Source: Litsea cubeba
Lineage: Eukaryota; Streptophyta; Magnoliopsida; Laurales; Lauraceae
Length of the DNA: 64,000 bases
Direction of reading: 5' to 3'
Assembly (NCBI GenBank): GCA_012931725.1
Contig: CM022946.1
Location: 137,345,464 to 137,409,463, forward strand
Shown here: positions 42,163 to 52,797 of the stretch, in pieces
Position numbering within the stretch: position 1 is the stretch's first letter
Layout of the letters: each line of letters begins with the position of its first letter
Made by a program: the position numbers and the translations under genes
The notes under the pieces: model-generated
What the model was told of the DNA's origin: nothing
Seen by the model: only the letters and a program-made list of their open reading frames with translations
Databases searched by the model: none

Positions 42163-43935
42163 CTTACCTCATCTCTTATCATGTTAGATCAGTAAGCTTG
42201 ATCTAATCTTTACATGAGATGCGAAGAGGATAGATCAAGGGCTATGTACGGATCGGTTTAAAGGTTTTGCTTGGACAATTAGTAACTCCATGTTTGGATA
42301 GTCACATAAGGGTTTAACAATGATGGAATGATGGTAGGAAGCCATTGGAAATCTTCAGAAGTGTTTTGGAGATGGTTGGACACGAAATTGAAAAACCCAA
42401 CTTGCAGATTTCCGTCCGGCAGGTCGACCGAGCCCTCTGGCAGGTCGACCGAAGACACTGAGGCCGGTCGACCGAGCCCTCTGGCAGGTCGACCGAACAG
42501 CTCGACCCCCGCCGGGGGACACCCCCGGACCCCCTCTGCGTAGGGGGCATGAATCATAGTAGTGGCAATATTTGGCATCCTGTCTTTCCATTATTGTTTG
42601 GTAACCCGGCTTTGTGAGTTGCTTTGCTAGTATGAGATACTAACATGCAGGTTATCATGTTCTCTCCATATGGCCCACAAGTCTTTTACTTTCTTTTTAT
42701 GGTTGAATGTTTATTATTGGCAAGTTGTAAAGGGCATCATGGTTTCCTTGGTTTCCCGGTTCAGGGCAAGGCATGGTGAAATTCCCTATGTGCCTTTTTA
42801 TTTCCATTAATAGATTATCATGTAAGTCTCATCGTAGAGACATAGGAATTTATGTAATTTTCTAAATTTGTAAATTCTGGCGATGTCCGAGACTAAGAAG
42901 GAAAGTGAAGTTGGACTCCTAATCAAAAGAGTTTGAAGATTGCCAAAGGTGTTTTGGAGTTTCCCGAAGAGTTTGAGCAATTCCAAAATTTTGGAAAGTC
43001 TAGAAGTCCAAGAAGTCTATTCCGCATGGGCCATGTGGAGGAGAGGACTAGTTTCTAATTTTAGCGTTTTCTATTTATAGTTGAATGCTTTATTTAGAAT
43101 GTTTCCAAATCTGATCCAAACATAGCAAGTTACTAATATTGGTCAAATCAAATTAATTTTTGGAAAGAGTTCTAATTAGTGTCGATGACCCATGAGATGG
43201 ACACATTGGCAACACTAATTTAAGAAACTGGTCTTTCCTTAAAATAACTTGACTTGGAACCAATCTTAGATCATATCATGAGATGATTTGATGATTCATA
43301 TATTTATATATGTGGGCCCTAATACCTTAAAAGGAAATCCTCAATTCTAAAATATTAAGTGGGAGCGGGGCATTTAATCCCCATGGTTTTCCACCATAGG
43401 TCCATTGTAAGGAAAGTATTAGCCTCGCGCCACCAAGAGAGTGGCCGTTCCCCACGGAGGGCTTTTATTTATCTGGTTACTAGATATGGATCTCCTATGG
43501 ATAGTATTGATGAGACGTGGTGGGGGTTCACTCCCCAAGGAGGAGCTGCCCATCGCGGTTGTCATGCAATATTAGTTGGTGGGTCACACTTAACTAAAAT
43601 AATGATGTAGTATCCCCAAGGATTTGCCTCATGTATTTTAGAGACCAAAGCAAATCGGGAGTCATACATTATCTGGTATGAGATACCTAGATGATAATGA
43701 ATGATTGGGGATCAAGGATAGTTAGTCTTAATCCTAATTTTGACGACTTTGATCCGCACCAATCTATGGGGCATTTGCACTCCCCAAGGAGGCATGCCCT
43801 AAGGGATTGGGATTCCGATGTATTCTAAATTCAGTGCTTATGAGGATTCCCATATGAATTTGGTAGAATACTAAACCCTAATGTCATTTATATTCTTTCA
43901 TTGAATGTATGGTTATGTGCTTTTATTTATACAGC
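42163..43935 (+). other. Long untranslated leader of copia A with palindromic repeats
   Basis: About 1.8 kb without a supported ORF. Four copies of GGTCGACCGA (42422-42431, 42443-42452, 42466-42475, 42487-42496) are spaced about 21 bp apart and followed by a GC-rich inverted repeat (CCCCCGCCGGGGG). The rest is ordinary AT-rich leader. Confidence 0.8.
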
Positions 43936-44781
43936 ATGAATTCAAATACTTTCAATCCACTTGCGACCATCCTCAACCAGAACAAGTTGATGGGATCCAA
44001 CTATGTAGACTGGAAAAGGAACCTGGATATTATCTTGACATCTTCAAGTTGCAAATATGTCCTTCTAATACCCCCCCTTCCTGAGCCTAAGCCTGATGCA
44101 CCACAGATTGTGAAAAACTTTTACACCAAGTGGACCAAAAACAATGAGATAGCCAGACATTTTATTCAGGCATCCATGTCTACTGTTTTGCAAGAACAAC
44201 ATCAATCCTATAAGTCAGCATACGATATTATATCGAACTTAAAGGAGATGTTTGCAGACCAGGTTAGGCCTGCTAGGCAGGCTGCCCTAAAAGTGCTGAT
44301 GGAGACAAAGATGGCCGAGGGAACCCCAGTACAAAAACATTTGTTACAAATGAAGTTGGCATTGAATGAGTTAGATGTACTGGGGACTACGTTTGATACA
44401 GAAACGCAGATCGACATGATCATTCAATCACTACCAGACTCATTCAAACATTTCAAGATCAATTATAGTAAATTGGAAATGACCATAGCTGAGCTGTCTC
44501 GCCAGCTGGTAGTGTTTGAGGAAATCATGAAAAAAAGACCAACTGCCCTCATGACAGAAACGTCATTTGCTAAGTCTAAACCGAAAGGTAAAGACCGGGA
44601 TAGCAAGAAGAAATCAGTCATCAAAGGTCCTAAGGTGGAGTATGGTTCCACTAGTGGTATGGCCAAGGTCAAGGGTACGGGAGCAAAGGGAAAGTGTTTC
44701 CACTGTGGTATGACAGGACATTGGAGGAGGAATTGTCCACGATTTCTGTCAAAGGAAAAGACCTCAGGTATGATTGAGTAA
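43936..44781 (+). CDS. gag: Copia A gag
   Basis: 281 codons from the ATG at 43936; the frame is open upstream but only with leader sequence. The N-terminus has the copia gag pattern (LMGSNYVDWKRNLDIIL, then FIQASMSTVLQEQH, LKEMF). A Lys-rich linker leads to the zinc knuckle CFHCGMTGHWRRNC (CX2CX4HX4C) near the C-terminus. A stop at 44779-44781 separates it from decayed protease sequence; in a normal copia element gag and pol share one frame. It is the only undamaged coding part of element A. Confidence 0.85.
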   Translation: MNSNTFNPLATILNQNKLMGSNYVDWKRNLDIILTSSSCKYVLLIPPLPEPKPDAPQIVKNFYTKWTKNNEIARHFIQASMSTVLQEQHQSYKSAYDIISNLKEMFADQVRPARQAALKVLMETKMAEGTPVQKHLLQMKLALNELDVLGTTFDTETQIDMIIQSLPDSFKHFKINYSKLEMTIAELSRQLVVFEEIMKKRPTALMTETSFAKSKPKGKDRDSKKKSVIKGPKVEYGSTSGMAKVKGTGAKGKCFHCGMTGHWRRNCPRFLSKEKTSGMIE

Positions 44782-45501
44782 TTTATTTCTGAAGATAGTT
44801 TTTCAACTAGTACTTCAGAATCTTGGTTTGTAGACTTTGGTGCAACTAATTACATCAGTAATATGTTGTAGGAGTTACAGGTAACCAGGAGGATTAATGA
44901 CAGGGAAATCAGTATTAACCTGGGATCGGAAGCCAAGGCAAAAGCAGTGTCAGTAGGAGTAGTAACTTAGTTATTTTCAGATATTAAGTTGATTTTGTCA
45001 GATACATTATATGTACCGTTTTAAGACGGAATTTTAATTTCTAGTATGATGAATAAGAGTTATTCAGTTACTTTTGGTAATTAAATCGTCTTGAAGAGGA
45101 GCGGTACTCTTATATATTCTGACAAGGTAATCAATGGCTTTTATTTGTTAACTCCCACAATGTATGAGATACATGACGCTGATGCTAATAATAGACCATC
45201 ATTAAAGAGGTAGTCACCTTCATCTAATCCAACAAACTTTGGCACCTAAGAGGCTAGGTCATATAAACCTAAACAGGATTGACAGGCTAGTGAAAGATGG
45301 TATCTTGCCTTCATTGGTGGTAGAATCAATGCCTATCTGCAAATCCTGTCTGGAAGGCAAAATGACCAAAAGACCCTTATTCATCTAAGGGCAGTCGAGC
45401 CAAAGATTTATTGGAGTTAGTGTTTACTGATGTGTATGGACTCATAATATTAGAGTGAGAGATTGATACGAGTATTTTATCACTTTCACCGATGATTACT
45501 C

Positions 45502-45506
45502 GAGAT
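45502..45506. other. Target site duplication, left (copia B)
   Basis: GAGAT, repeated at 52793-52797. Confidence 0.9.
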
Positions 45507-46630
45507 TGTTGGAATTTGTGATGACTTGAGTAGTCTTTGAAGAATTGAAGGAATTAATATCTCAAAGTATTGTTTTGAGTTGGAATTCTTGTCAACACAT
45601 TGTCGCAAGCATGATGATAGTAGGCTAGTGTTGATAGAGCTGAAAAGAAGAATCAGAATTGAAACAGTCAGGAATTCAGAATTCCTGAAGCAGAGCACGC
45701 GGTCGACCGAGCACCCCATGCGGTCGACCGAGCAAAGAGAAACCTGCAGAAACAGATTCAGGCACCTCTCAGTTATTTTCGTGACACAGTGTGTCTTCGG
45801 TCGACCGGGACCCCAGGATGTCGACCGAGCACGAAAGTTGTCTGATTCCAGACAGTGTATGATGTCGACCGAGCAACACAGGATGTCGACCGAGCACGGG
45901 ATCAGAGTTGCGCAGAAATAGAAGTCTTGCACGAAAATTCAGCACTCTTATCTAATTTCTTTGGGACTCTTTCTAAACGAATTGTAGCATGTTTTGAATA
46001 CAATTAAGGGTTACTATAACCTATATAAAGGCATGTTTGGCTCGTTTTTAAGAAGACACCAGAGAGAGAAAGAAGAGAAGAGAAAAGAGAGAGAGTTTTG
46101 GAGAGAAGAAGAGTGCTGGTGCTGTGTGCTGTTGTGCTGCATCTTTCTACAGCAAGTGTGGACGAGGATGTTCTCTTGAAGATGGTATTTTGTCCATAAG
46201 ATAAGTGTCTCTCTGTTTATGCTTTAATTTCAATTTGTAAGGGATTGAGAGAGAGAGAATTGTAGAGGGGAAGGGCTGTAGACAGAGTTTATCTTCTATT
46301 CTGTTTTTACATCAAGTTGGTGCTTGATGTCTGGGGTTTGGTGATCCTATCTGTTGGTGCAGATAAATTGTAAAGGGAGTCGGTGCTTCCTAGATAGTTG
46401 GTGCTATCTGAAACTAAGGGTTGGTGCTCTTTGTCGTTGGTGCGACTAAATAAGATTCAGATCTGTCCCGGATTAGTGTTCGGACAGTCTTTGAACCTTG
46501 GACGTAGCCTTTCGGTGAACCACGTTAAATCTGGTGTCATTGTGTGGTTTGACTTGTTTTTGTTGTTGAATTGGACCTGTTTTTAGAAATCACTGATTCA
46601 CCCCCCCCTCTCAGTGATCACGATATCCAA
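45507..46630 (+). repeat. 5' LTR of copia B (1,124 bp)
   Basis: Starts TGTTGGAATT, ends CGATATCCAACA. Six GTCGACCG(A/G) repeats lie at 45701-45896. TATATAAA at 46022-46029. About a dozen substitutions and a 20-bp length difference from the 3' LTR. Confidence 0.95.
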
Positions 46631-46632
46631 CA

Positions 46633-46644
46633 ATTGGTATCAGA
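46633..46644 (+). other. Primer binding site, copia B
   Basis: TGGTATCAGAGC, the exact complement of the initiator tRNA-Met 3' end, two bases after the LTR. Confidence 0.92.
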
Positions 46645-46698
46645 GCGAGGCTTCCTTGATCAGTTTAATACGCTAAGGGTGATCTCTTATCAAATCAC

Positions 46699-49600
46699 AT
46701 GGCAGTCAATACAGGGAATATGAAAGCACCTCTGTTTGATGGTTCTAATTACTCTTTTTGGAAGATTAGGATGCAAGCCTTCATCAAATCTCTTGGCTAT
46801 GATGTTTGGGAGGCTGTCAGAGCCGGTTACAATGCTGCCACCAGTACCCAATGATACTGCATCGAAGAAGTTGGCAGACAACGACTCCAAGGCGCAGAAT
46901 GCACTCTTTAGTGGCCTTGTGGACAGCGAGCTTGTCAAAGTAATTGCATGCAAAACAGCCAAGGAAATTTGGGACAAGTTGCAAAGCATACATGAAGGTG
47001 ATGAGAAGATTAAAGAAGCCAAATTGCAAACTCATCGCTCTCAATTCGAGTCTCTTCGCATGGAGGAAAGCGAGAATGTTGACTCGTATATGCAACGAGT
47101 GAATGAAGTCACGAATGACATTCGTGGACTAGGGGAGGAGATTAAAGAGCCGGTCATCGTCAAAAAGGTTCTAAGATCTCTTCTTCCCCGGTTTGATTCA
47201 AAAGTCTCAGCCATCGAAGAAGCCAAAGATCTGAATGCATTTTCCATGGATGAATTACATGGTTCTCTAACTGCCTATGAGATGCGCATAGGAAAGACGT
47301 CTTCATCTGATAAAGAAGCGGCCTTCAAAGTTCAGAAAAAGGCAAAAGAGACTGCTGGTCATGATGTTGATACTGATGATGATGAGCTTGAGGCTCAATT
47401 TGTTAGAAAGTTGAAGAAAGGAAGCAATGGCAAGTACAAAGGGAAGCTACCCTTTAAATGCTTCAATTGTGGAGGTGTTGGTCACTTTGCTGCGAAGTGT
47501 CCGCTAAAAGAAGACAATGATAATGACTCTTATGCTGAAAAGAGTAAAGGAAAGAGAAATTTCAGAAAAAGGGACAAAGCTAAAAACTTTCTATGTCAAC
47601 AAGATGACAGCACGTCTGAAACTTCAGACGATGATGAATCAACCGAAGCTCTCTTCATGGTCACTGTTGAAGAAGAAGAAGAGCTAGATCCGGAAGAGGA
47701 AGAGGAGGCTGAAGTCAATCTTGAAGAGGAACTCATAGCCGCACTTGAGGAGCTTAGCATGGAACGCAAAACAAGTAAGAAAAATCTGAAACTTCTCCAT
47801 GAATCTGAAAGTTCTATTATTGCTTTGAAAACTCAAGTAGAAGAATATAAAAGAATGGTAGAAGTCCTTGAAAACCAAATAAGTATCAAAAAGGAAGAGG
47901 CTATGAAACTTGAAACTGAGATCGCTAGATCAAAGGCTGAAAATTTGGAAAATAGCAAAAAACTCAAAGCGCTCCAAGCGATTGAAGGGACTATGAAACT
48001 CGATGAACTACTGAAAGTTCAAAGACCTGCCCACTTCAGATTTGGTCTAGGATTTGAGAAAGGTGAATCCTCTAAGATTGCACCTCCTGAAAAGAAAGAG
48101 TTTGTGAAGCAAGTCACTGCACCTTCTAACTCTATGAAGCCCACTCAACCTAGAAAGGAGTCCATTCCTGTTAGAAAGGTAATGAAGACTAACCAGCCAC
48201 AAAGAAGATATAAATTCTATGGTTATTGCTTTCATTGTAATATGTTTGGACATAAAAGAGCTGATTGCAAATTCTATCTAAGAAACAGCCCATTTGTGAC
48301 TAGGAATCCTTTTTCAATCCTAAACAGCCACAAAATTGAGTGCTATATGTGTCATAATTATGGACACTTGGCTAGGGATTGTAGGTTGCATATTGCTAAC
48401 AAATTTCAGGTTGAAAAGAAACACAAGTTAGTCAAGGCTTGGAGAGCAAAGCAAAGTGCAGAAAGTCCCAAAGAATCTCTCATTGTGCAAATGGCATTCA
48501 ATGCACAAAAGAAGGCAGCACCATGGGTCCTTGATAGTGGTTGTTCAAGCCATATGACTGGTGATAAAGAGAAATTCATCAAATTACAGCACTATGAAGG
48601 CGGTTCAGTGAAGTTTGGCAACAATGATGGTGCCAAAATATGCGGAAAAGGTGTTATTCAGCTTATGGCAAACAAGATCAGATCGGAAGAAGTCTTATAT
48701 GTGTCTGGATTGAGACACAACCTGCTTAGTGTGAGCCAGATCTGTGACAAGGGTCACGAAGTTATTTTCACAAAGAATGGGTTTGCCATCAAGAAGAGTA
48801 GCAACGGCAAATCAGTGGCAACTGGATCAAGAACTGCTGGAAATCTCTATACATTGTCAGATGGAGCTGAAAAGACCTGCTTGATGAGTCGGACAGAGGA
48901 AAGTTGGTTGTGGCACAAACGCCTTGGGCATCTAAGCTTTGATAACATGTCAAAGATTTACAATTCAAAGGCTGTAAGAGGCATGTCTACAGTTGAAAAG
49001 CCTTCCAATCCCATTTGCGACTCTTGCCAAAAGGGAAAGCAAACGAGGGTTATGTTCAAGTCAAAGGAGCATCATTCCAAGAAACCTCTTGAGCTAGTGC
49101 ACACTGATCTCTGTGGACCGATGCGAACTCAAAGCACCAATGGAGAGGTTGAAAATCAATTGGAAAAACGTATCAAGATTTTAAGGTCTGATCGTGGAGG
49201 CGAGTTCACATCTGAAGAGTTCACTAAATATTGTGAACATCATGGCATTCAAAGACAGTACTCAGCCCCTAGAACTCCACAGCAAAATGGAGTTGTGGAA
49301 CGGAAGAATCGCACCGTACAAGAGATGGCTCGTACGATGCTAAGTGAAAGCAAGATGGCTGACAAGTATTGGAAAGAGGCAATTCATACGGCTGTATACT
49401 TTCAAAACAGATGCTTGATCAGGCCACATGAAGACAAAACTCCCTATGAGCTATGGTTTGGAAGAAAAGCAACAGTCAAGCACTTCAAAGTCTTCGGCAG
49501 CAAGTGTTACATCAAGCGGCTCGAACAAAATCCTGGCAAATTTGAAGAAAGAGCTGACGAAGGTATATTTCTGGGTTACTCCTCTACTAGCAAGGCATAT

Positions 49601-51442
49601 AGGTGTCTTAACAAAAGAACCAGAAAAATCATAGAAAGTGCTGATGTGAGAATAGATGAGAATATTGAACCAAAGAATGCAACTCATAATGACAGTCCAG
49701 TTTATGAGGACTCGAGTGAGATTGATAATGAGATGGCTGAATCTAATGATTCTGAGAAATCAAAGGATGACTCAGAAGATACTACACCTAAGAAGCACAG
49801 CACTTGGGTAGAGCAACACCCTAAGGATCAAATCATTGGAGATCCTAAGGCAGGCGTTCAAACTAGACAAAGTGTAGTTAGCAATTACTCACTTGTGTCC
49901 ACCATTGAACCCAAGACTGTGGCTGAAGCCAGTCTCGATGAAAGTTGGTTGAAATCTATGCATGAGGAGTTGGAGCAAATTGAGAAGAACTCCACATGGG
50001 AACTTGTTCCTAGACCTACTGATAAGAATGTTATTGGTACTAAATGGGTCTTTCGGAATAAGCTGAATGAAGATGGTCAAGTCATTAGAAACAAAGCAAG
50101 ATTGGTTTGTAAAGGCTATGCTCAAGTTGAAGGCATAGATTTTGAAGAGACCTTTGCACCGGTGGCTCGTCTGGAAGCTATTCGTATGTTTCTTGCATTG
50201 GCAGCATACAAAACCTTCAAGGTATTTCAGATGGACGTAAAGTCAGCTTTCTTGAATGGTTTACTTGAAGAAGAGGTCTACATTGAGCAACCTGATGGTT
50301 TTCTCATCAGCAAAAATTCAGATCTAGTGTGCAAGTTGAAAAAGGCTCTTTATGGACTGAAACAAGCGCCAAGGGCATGGTATGCAAGGCTGGATCTCTA
50401 TCTCCGCAAGATCGGTTTTGGAAAAGGAATGGTTGATAGCAATCTGTATGTCAAAACTGAGTTAAGCAAACAGCTGGTTGTCATTGTTTATGTTGATGAC
50501 ATAATCTTTGGTGGCAATGATGAGGAGATGTGCAGGAATTTTGCTGAAGAGATGAAGAAAGAATTTGAAATGTCGATGCTTGGAGAACTAAAGTTCTTTC
50601 TTGGTTTACAAGTTCAGCAGCTGAAACATGGTATCTTCATATCACAAATGAAGTACATTAAGGAAATGCTGAAACGGTTCAATATGGAAGACAGCAAGCC
50701 AGTGAGCACACCAATGTCAACGAACACGAAGCTTACCAAAGATGAAAAGGCCTCGTCCGCTGATCATACCACCTATCGCTCTATGATAGGAAGCTTGCTC
50801 TACTTGACTGCTACAAGACCAGATCTTCTACAAGCAGTATGTATGGTTGCACGTTTTCAAGCAGCACTAACTGAAACGCACCTTACAGCAGTGAAAAGAA
50901 TCTTTCGATATCTGAAAGGTACTATGGAGCTTGGTATCTGGTATCCCAAAGGCAAATCCTTCACTCTTGTTGCATATTCTGATGCCGATTGGGCTGGATG
51001 CGTAGATGATCGCAAGAGTACTAGCGGCGGCGCATTTTATCTTGGAGAAAGATTAGTTGCTTGGCATAGTAAGAAGCAAGACTCAGTATCCCTTTCGACA
51101 GCGGAAGCGGAATATATTGCAGCGGCAACTTGTTGTACGCAAGTGTTATGGATGCGGCAAATGCTCTCTGATCTAGGAGTTCCTACAACGGATCCTACGC
51201 CGATCCTATGTGACAACACGAGTGCAATTCATATATCTAAGAATCCTGTTCAGCACTCTCGAACAAAGCATGTAGCAATTCGTTATCATTTTCTTAAAGA
51301 TAAAGTTGCTGATGGAGAGGTCAAGTTGGAGTATGTTCCAACAACTGAGCAAGTGGCTGATATTTTCACGAAACCTCTGCCAAAGGAAGTCTTCGAGTAT
51401 CTCCGGAAAAAGTTAGGAGTTACTCACTCTCCTAAACCGTAG
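46699..51442 (+). pseudogene. gag-pol: Copia B gag-pol polyprotein (one early frameshift and an integrase deletion)
   Basis: ATG 46699 opens gag (APLFDGSNYSFWKIRMQAF) but hits TGA near 46852; one base is missing near 46830, after which 1,530 or so codons run open to 51442. Gag has three CX2CX4HX4C knuckles: 47459-47500, 48227-48268 and 48341-48382, with an acidic coiled coil between the first two. Protease: WVLDSGCSSHMTG (Asp 48533-48535). Integrase: zinc finger WHKRLGHLS ... CDSCQKGK, Asp at 49106-49108 and Asp at 49190-49192, then QNGVVERKNRT. Only 28 residues separate the two Asp, about 35 fewer than usual, so part of the core is deleted. RT: YVDD at 50489-50500. RNase H: YSDADWAGC, STAEAEYIAA, CDNTSAI. 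Confidence 0.92.
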
Positions 51443-51454
51443 GAGTTGTGCTTG

Positions 51455-51688
51455 AAAGGGGGAGCAATGCGTTCATTGAATATCCTATTCGCTCCTCGGT
51501 TTGGTCCCTTTGGACTTGTTGTCAAAGGGGGAGAGATGTTATGCTATGATAGCAAGGAGAGATGTTATGCTATGAAAGCTAGGGGGAGATTGTTGACAGT
51601 GCATGGTTGTTATTTCAGAATTTCAGAATTGGTTCCAAGTGAGTGTTGAAGTTCCAATAGTGTTGCCAACAATTCCAAAGGGGGAGAT
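51455..51688 (+). other. Multiple polypurine tracts, copia B
   Basis: AAAGGGGGAG at 51455-51464, AAAGGGGGAG at 51524-51533, AGGGGGAGATTGTTGA at 51581-51596, and the final AAAGGGGGAGAT at 51677-51688 beside the LTR. The third mimics the tract plus LTR start. Such multiplicity is typical of Sireviruses. Confidence 0.85.
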
Positions 51689-52792
51689 TGTTGGAATTTG
51701 AGATGACTTGAGTAGTCTTTGAAGAATTGAAGGAATTAATATCTCAAAGTATTGTTTTGAGTTGGAATTCTTGTCAACACATTGTCACAAGCATGATGAT
51801 AGTAGGCTAGTGTTGATAGAGCTGAAAAGAAGAATCAGAATTGAAACAGTCAGGAATTCAGAATTCCTGAAGCAGAGCACGCGGTCGACCGAGCATAGAG
51901 AAACCTGCAGAAACAGATTCAGGCACCTCTCAGTTATTTTCGTGACACAGTGTGTCTTCGGTCGACCGGGACCCCAGGATGTCGACCGAGCACGAAAGTT
52001 GTCTGATTCCAGACAGTGTATGATGTCGACCGAGCAACACAGGATGTCGACCGAGCACGGGATCAGAGTTGCGCAGAAACAGAAGTCTTGCACGAAAATT
52101 CAGCACTCTTATCTAATTTGTTTGGGACTCTTTCTAAACGAATTGTAGCCTGTTTTGAATACAATTAAGGGTTACTATAACCTATATAAAGGCATGTTTG
52201 GCTCGTTTTTAAGAAGACACCAGAGAGAGAAAGAAGAGAAGAGAAAAGAGAGAGAGTTTTGGAGAGAAGAAGAGTGCTGGTGCTATGTGCTGTTGTGCTG
52301 CATCTTTCTACAGCAAGTGTGGACGAGGATGTGCTCTTGAAGATGGTATTTCGTCCATAAGATAAGTGTCTCTCTGTTTATGCTTTAATTTCAATTTGTA
52401 AGGGATTGAGAGAGAGAGAATTGTAGAGGGGAAGGGCTGTAGACAGAGTTTATCTTCTATTCTGTTTTTACATCAAGTTGGTGCTTGATGTCTGGGGTTT
52501 GGTGATCCTATCTGTTGGTGCAGATAAATTGTAAAGGGAGTCGGTGCTTCCTAGATAGTTGGTGCTATCTGAAACTAAGGGTTGGTGCTCTTTGTCGTTG
52601 GTGCGACTAAATAAGATTCAGATCTGTCCCGGATTGGTGTTCGGACAGTCTTTGAACCGTGGACGTAGCCTTTCGGTGAACCACGTTAAATCTGGTGTCA
52701 TTGGTGGTTTGACTTGTTTTGTTGTTGAATTGGACCTGTTTTTAGAAATCACTGATTCACCTCCCCCCTCTCAGTGATCGCGATATCCAACA
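51689..52792 (+). repeat. 3' LTR of copia B (1,104 bp)
   Basis: Matches 45507-46630 but has one GTCGACCGAGCA unit fewer (about 21 bp, near 51895). TATATAAA at 52183-52190. Confidence 0.95.
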
Positions 52793-52797
52793 GAGAT
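52793..52797. other. Target site duplication, right (copia B)
   Basis: GAGAT, matching 45502-45506. Confidence 0.9.

Larger units (their letters stand above)
45507..52792 (+). mobile_element. Copia element B, Sirevirus-like, nested in copia A
   Basis: LTRs 45507-46630 and 51689-52792, TSD GAGAT, primer site identical to the initiator tRNA-Met complement, one long gag-pol frame, and at least four polypurine tracts before the 3' LTR. The CACCCCCCCCTCTC box near the LTR end and the coiled coil in gag also fit Sirevirus. It is the youngest insertion in the nest. Confidence 0.93.

Noticed and set aside
42279..42591. Three overlapping ORFs in the copia A leader
   Set aside because: They read the GGTCGACCGA repeats in several frames on both strands, so a coding role is unlikely.
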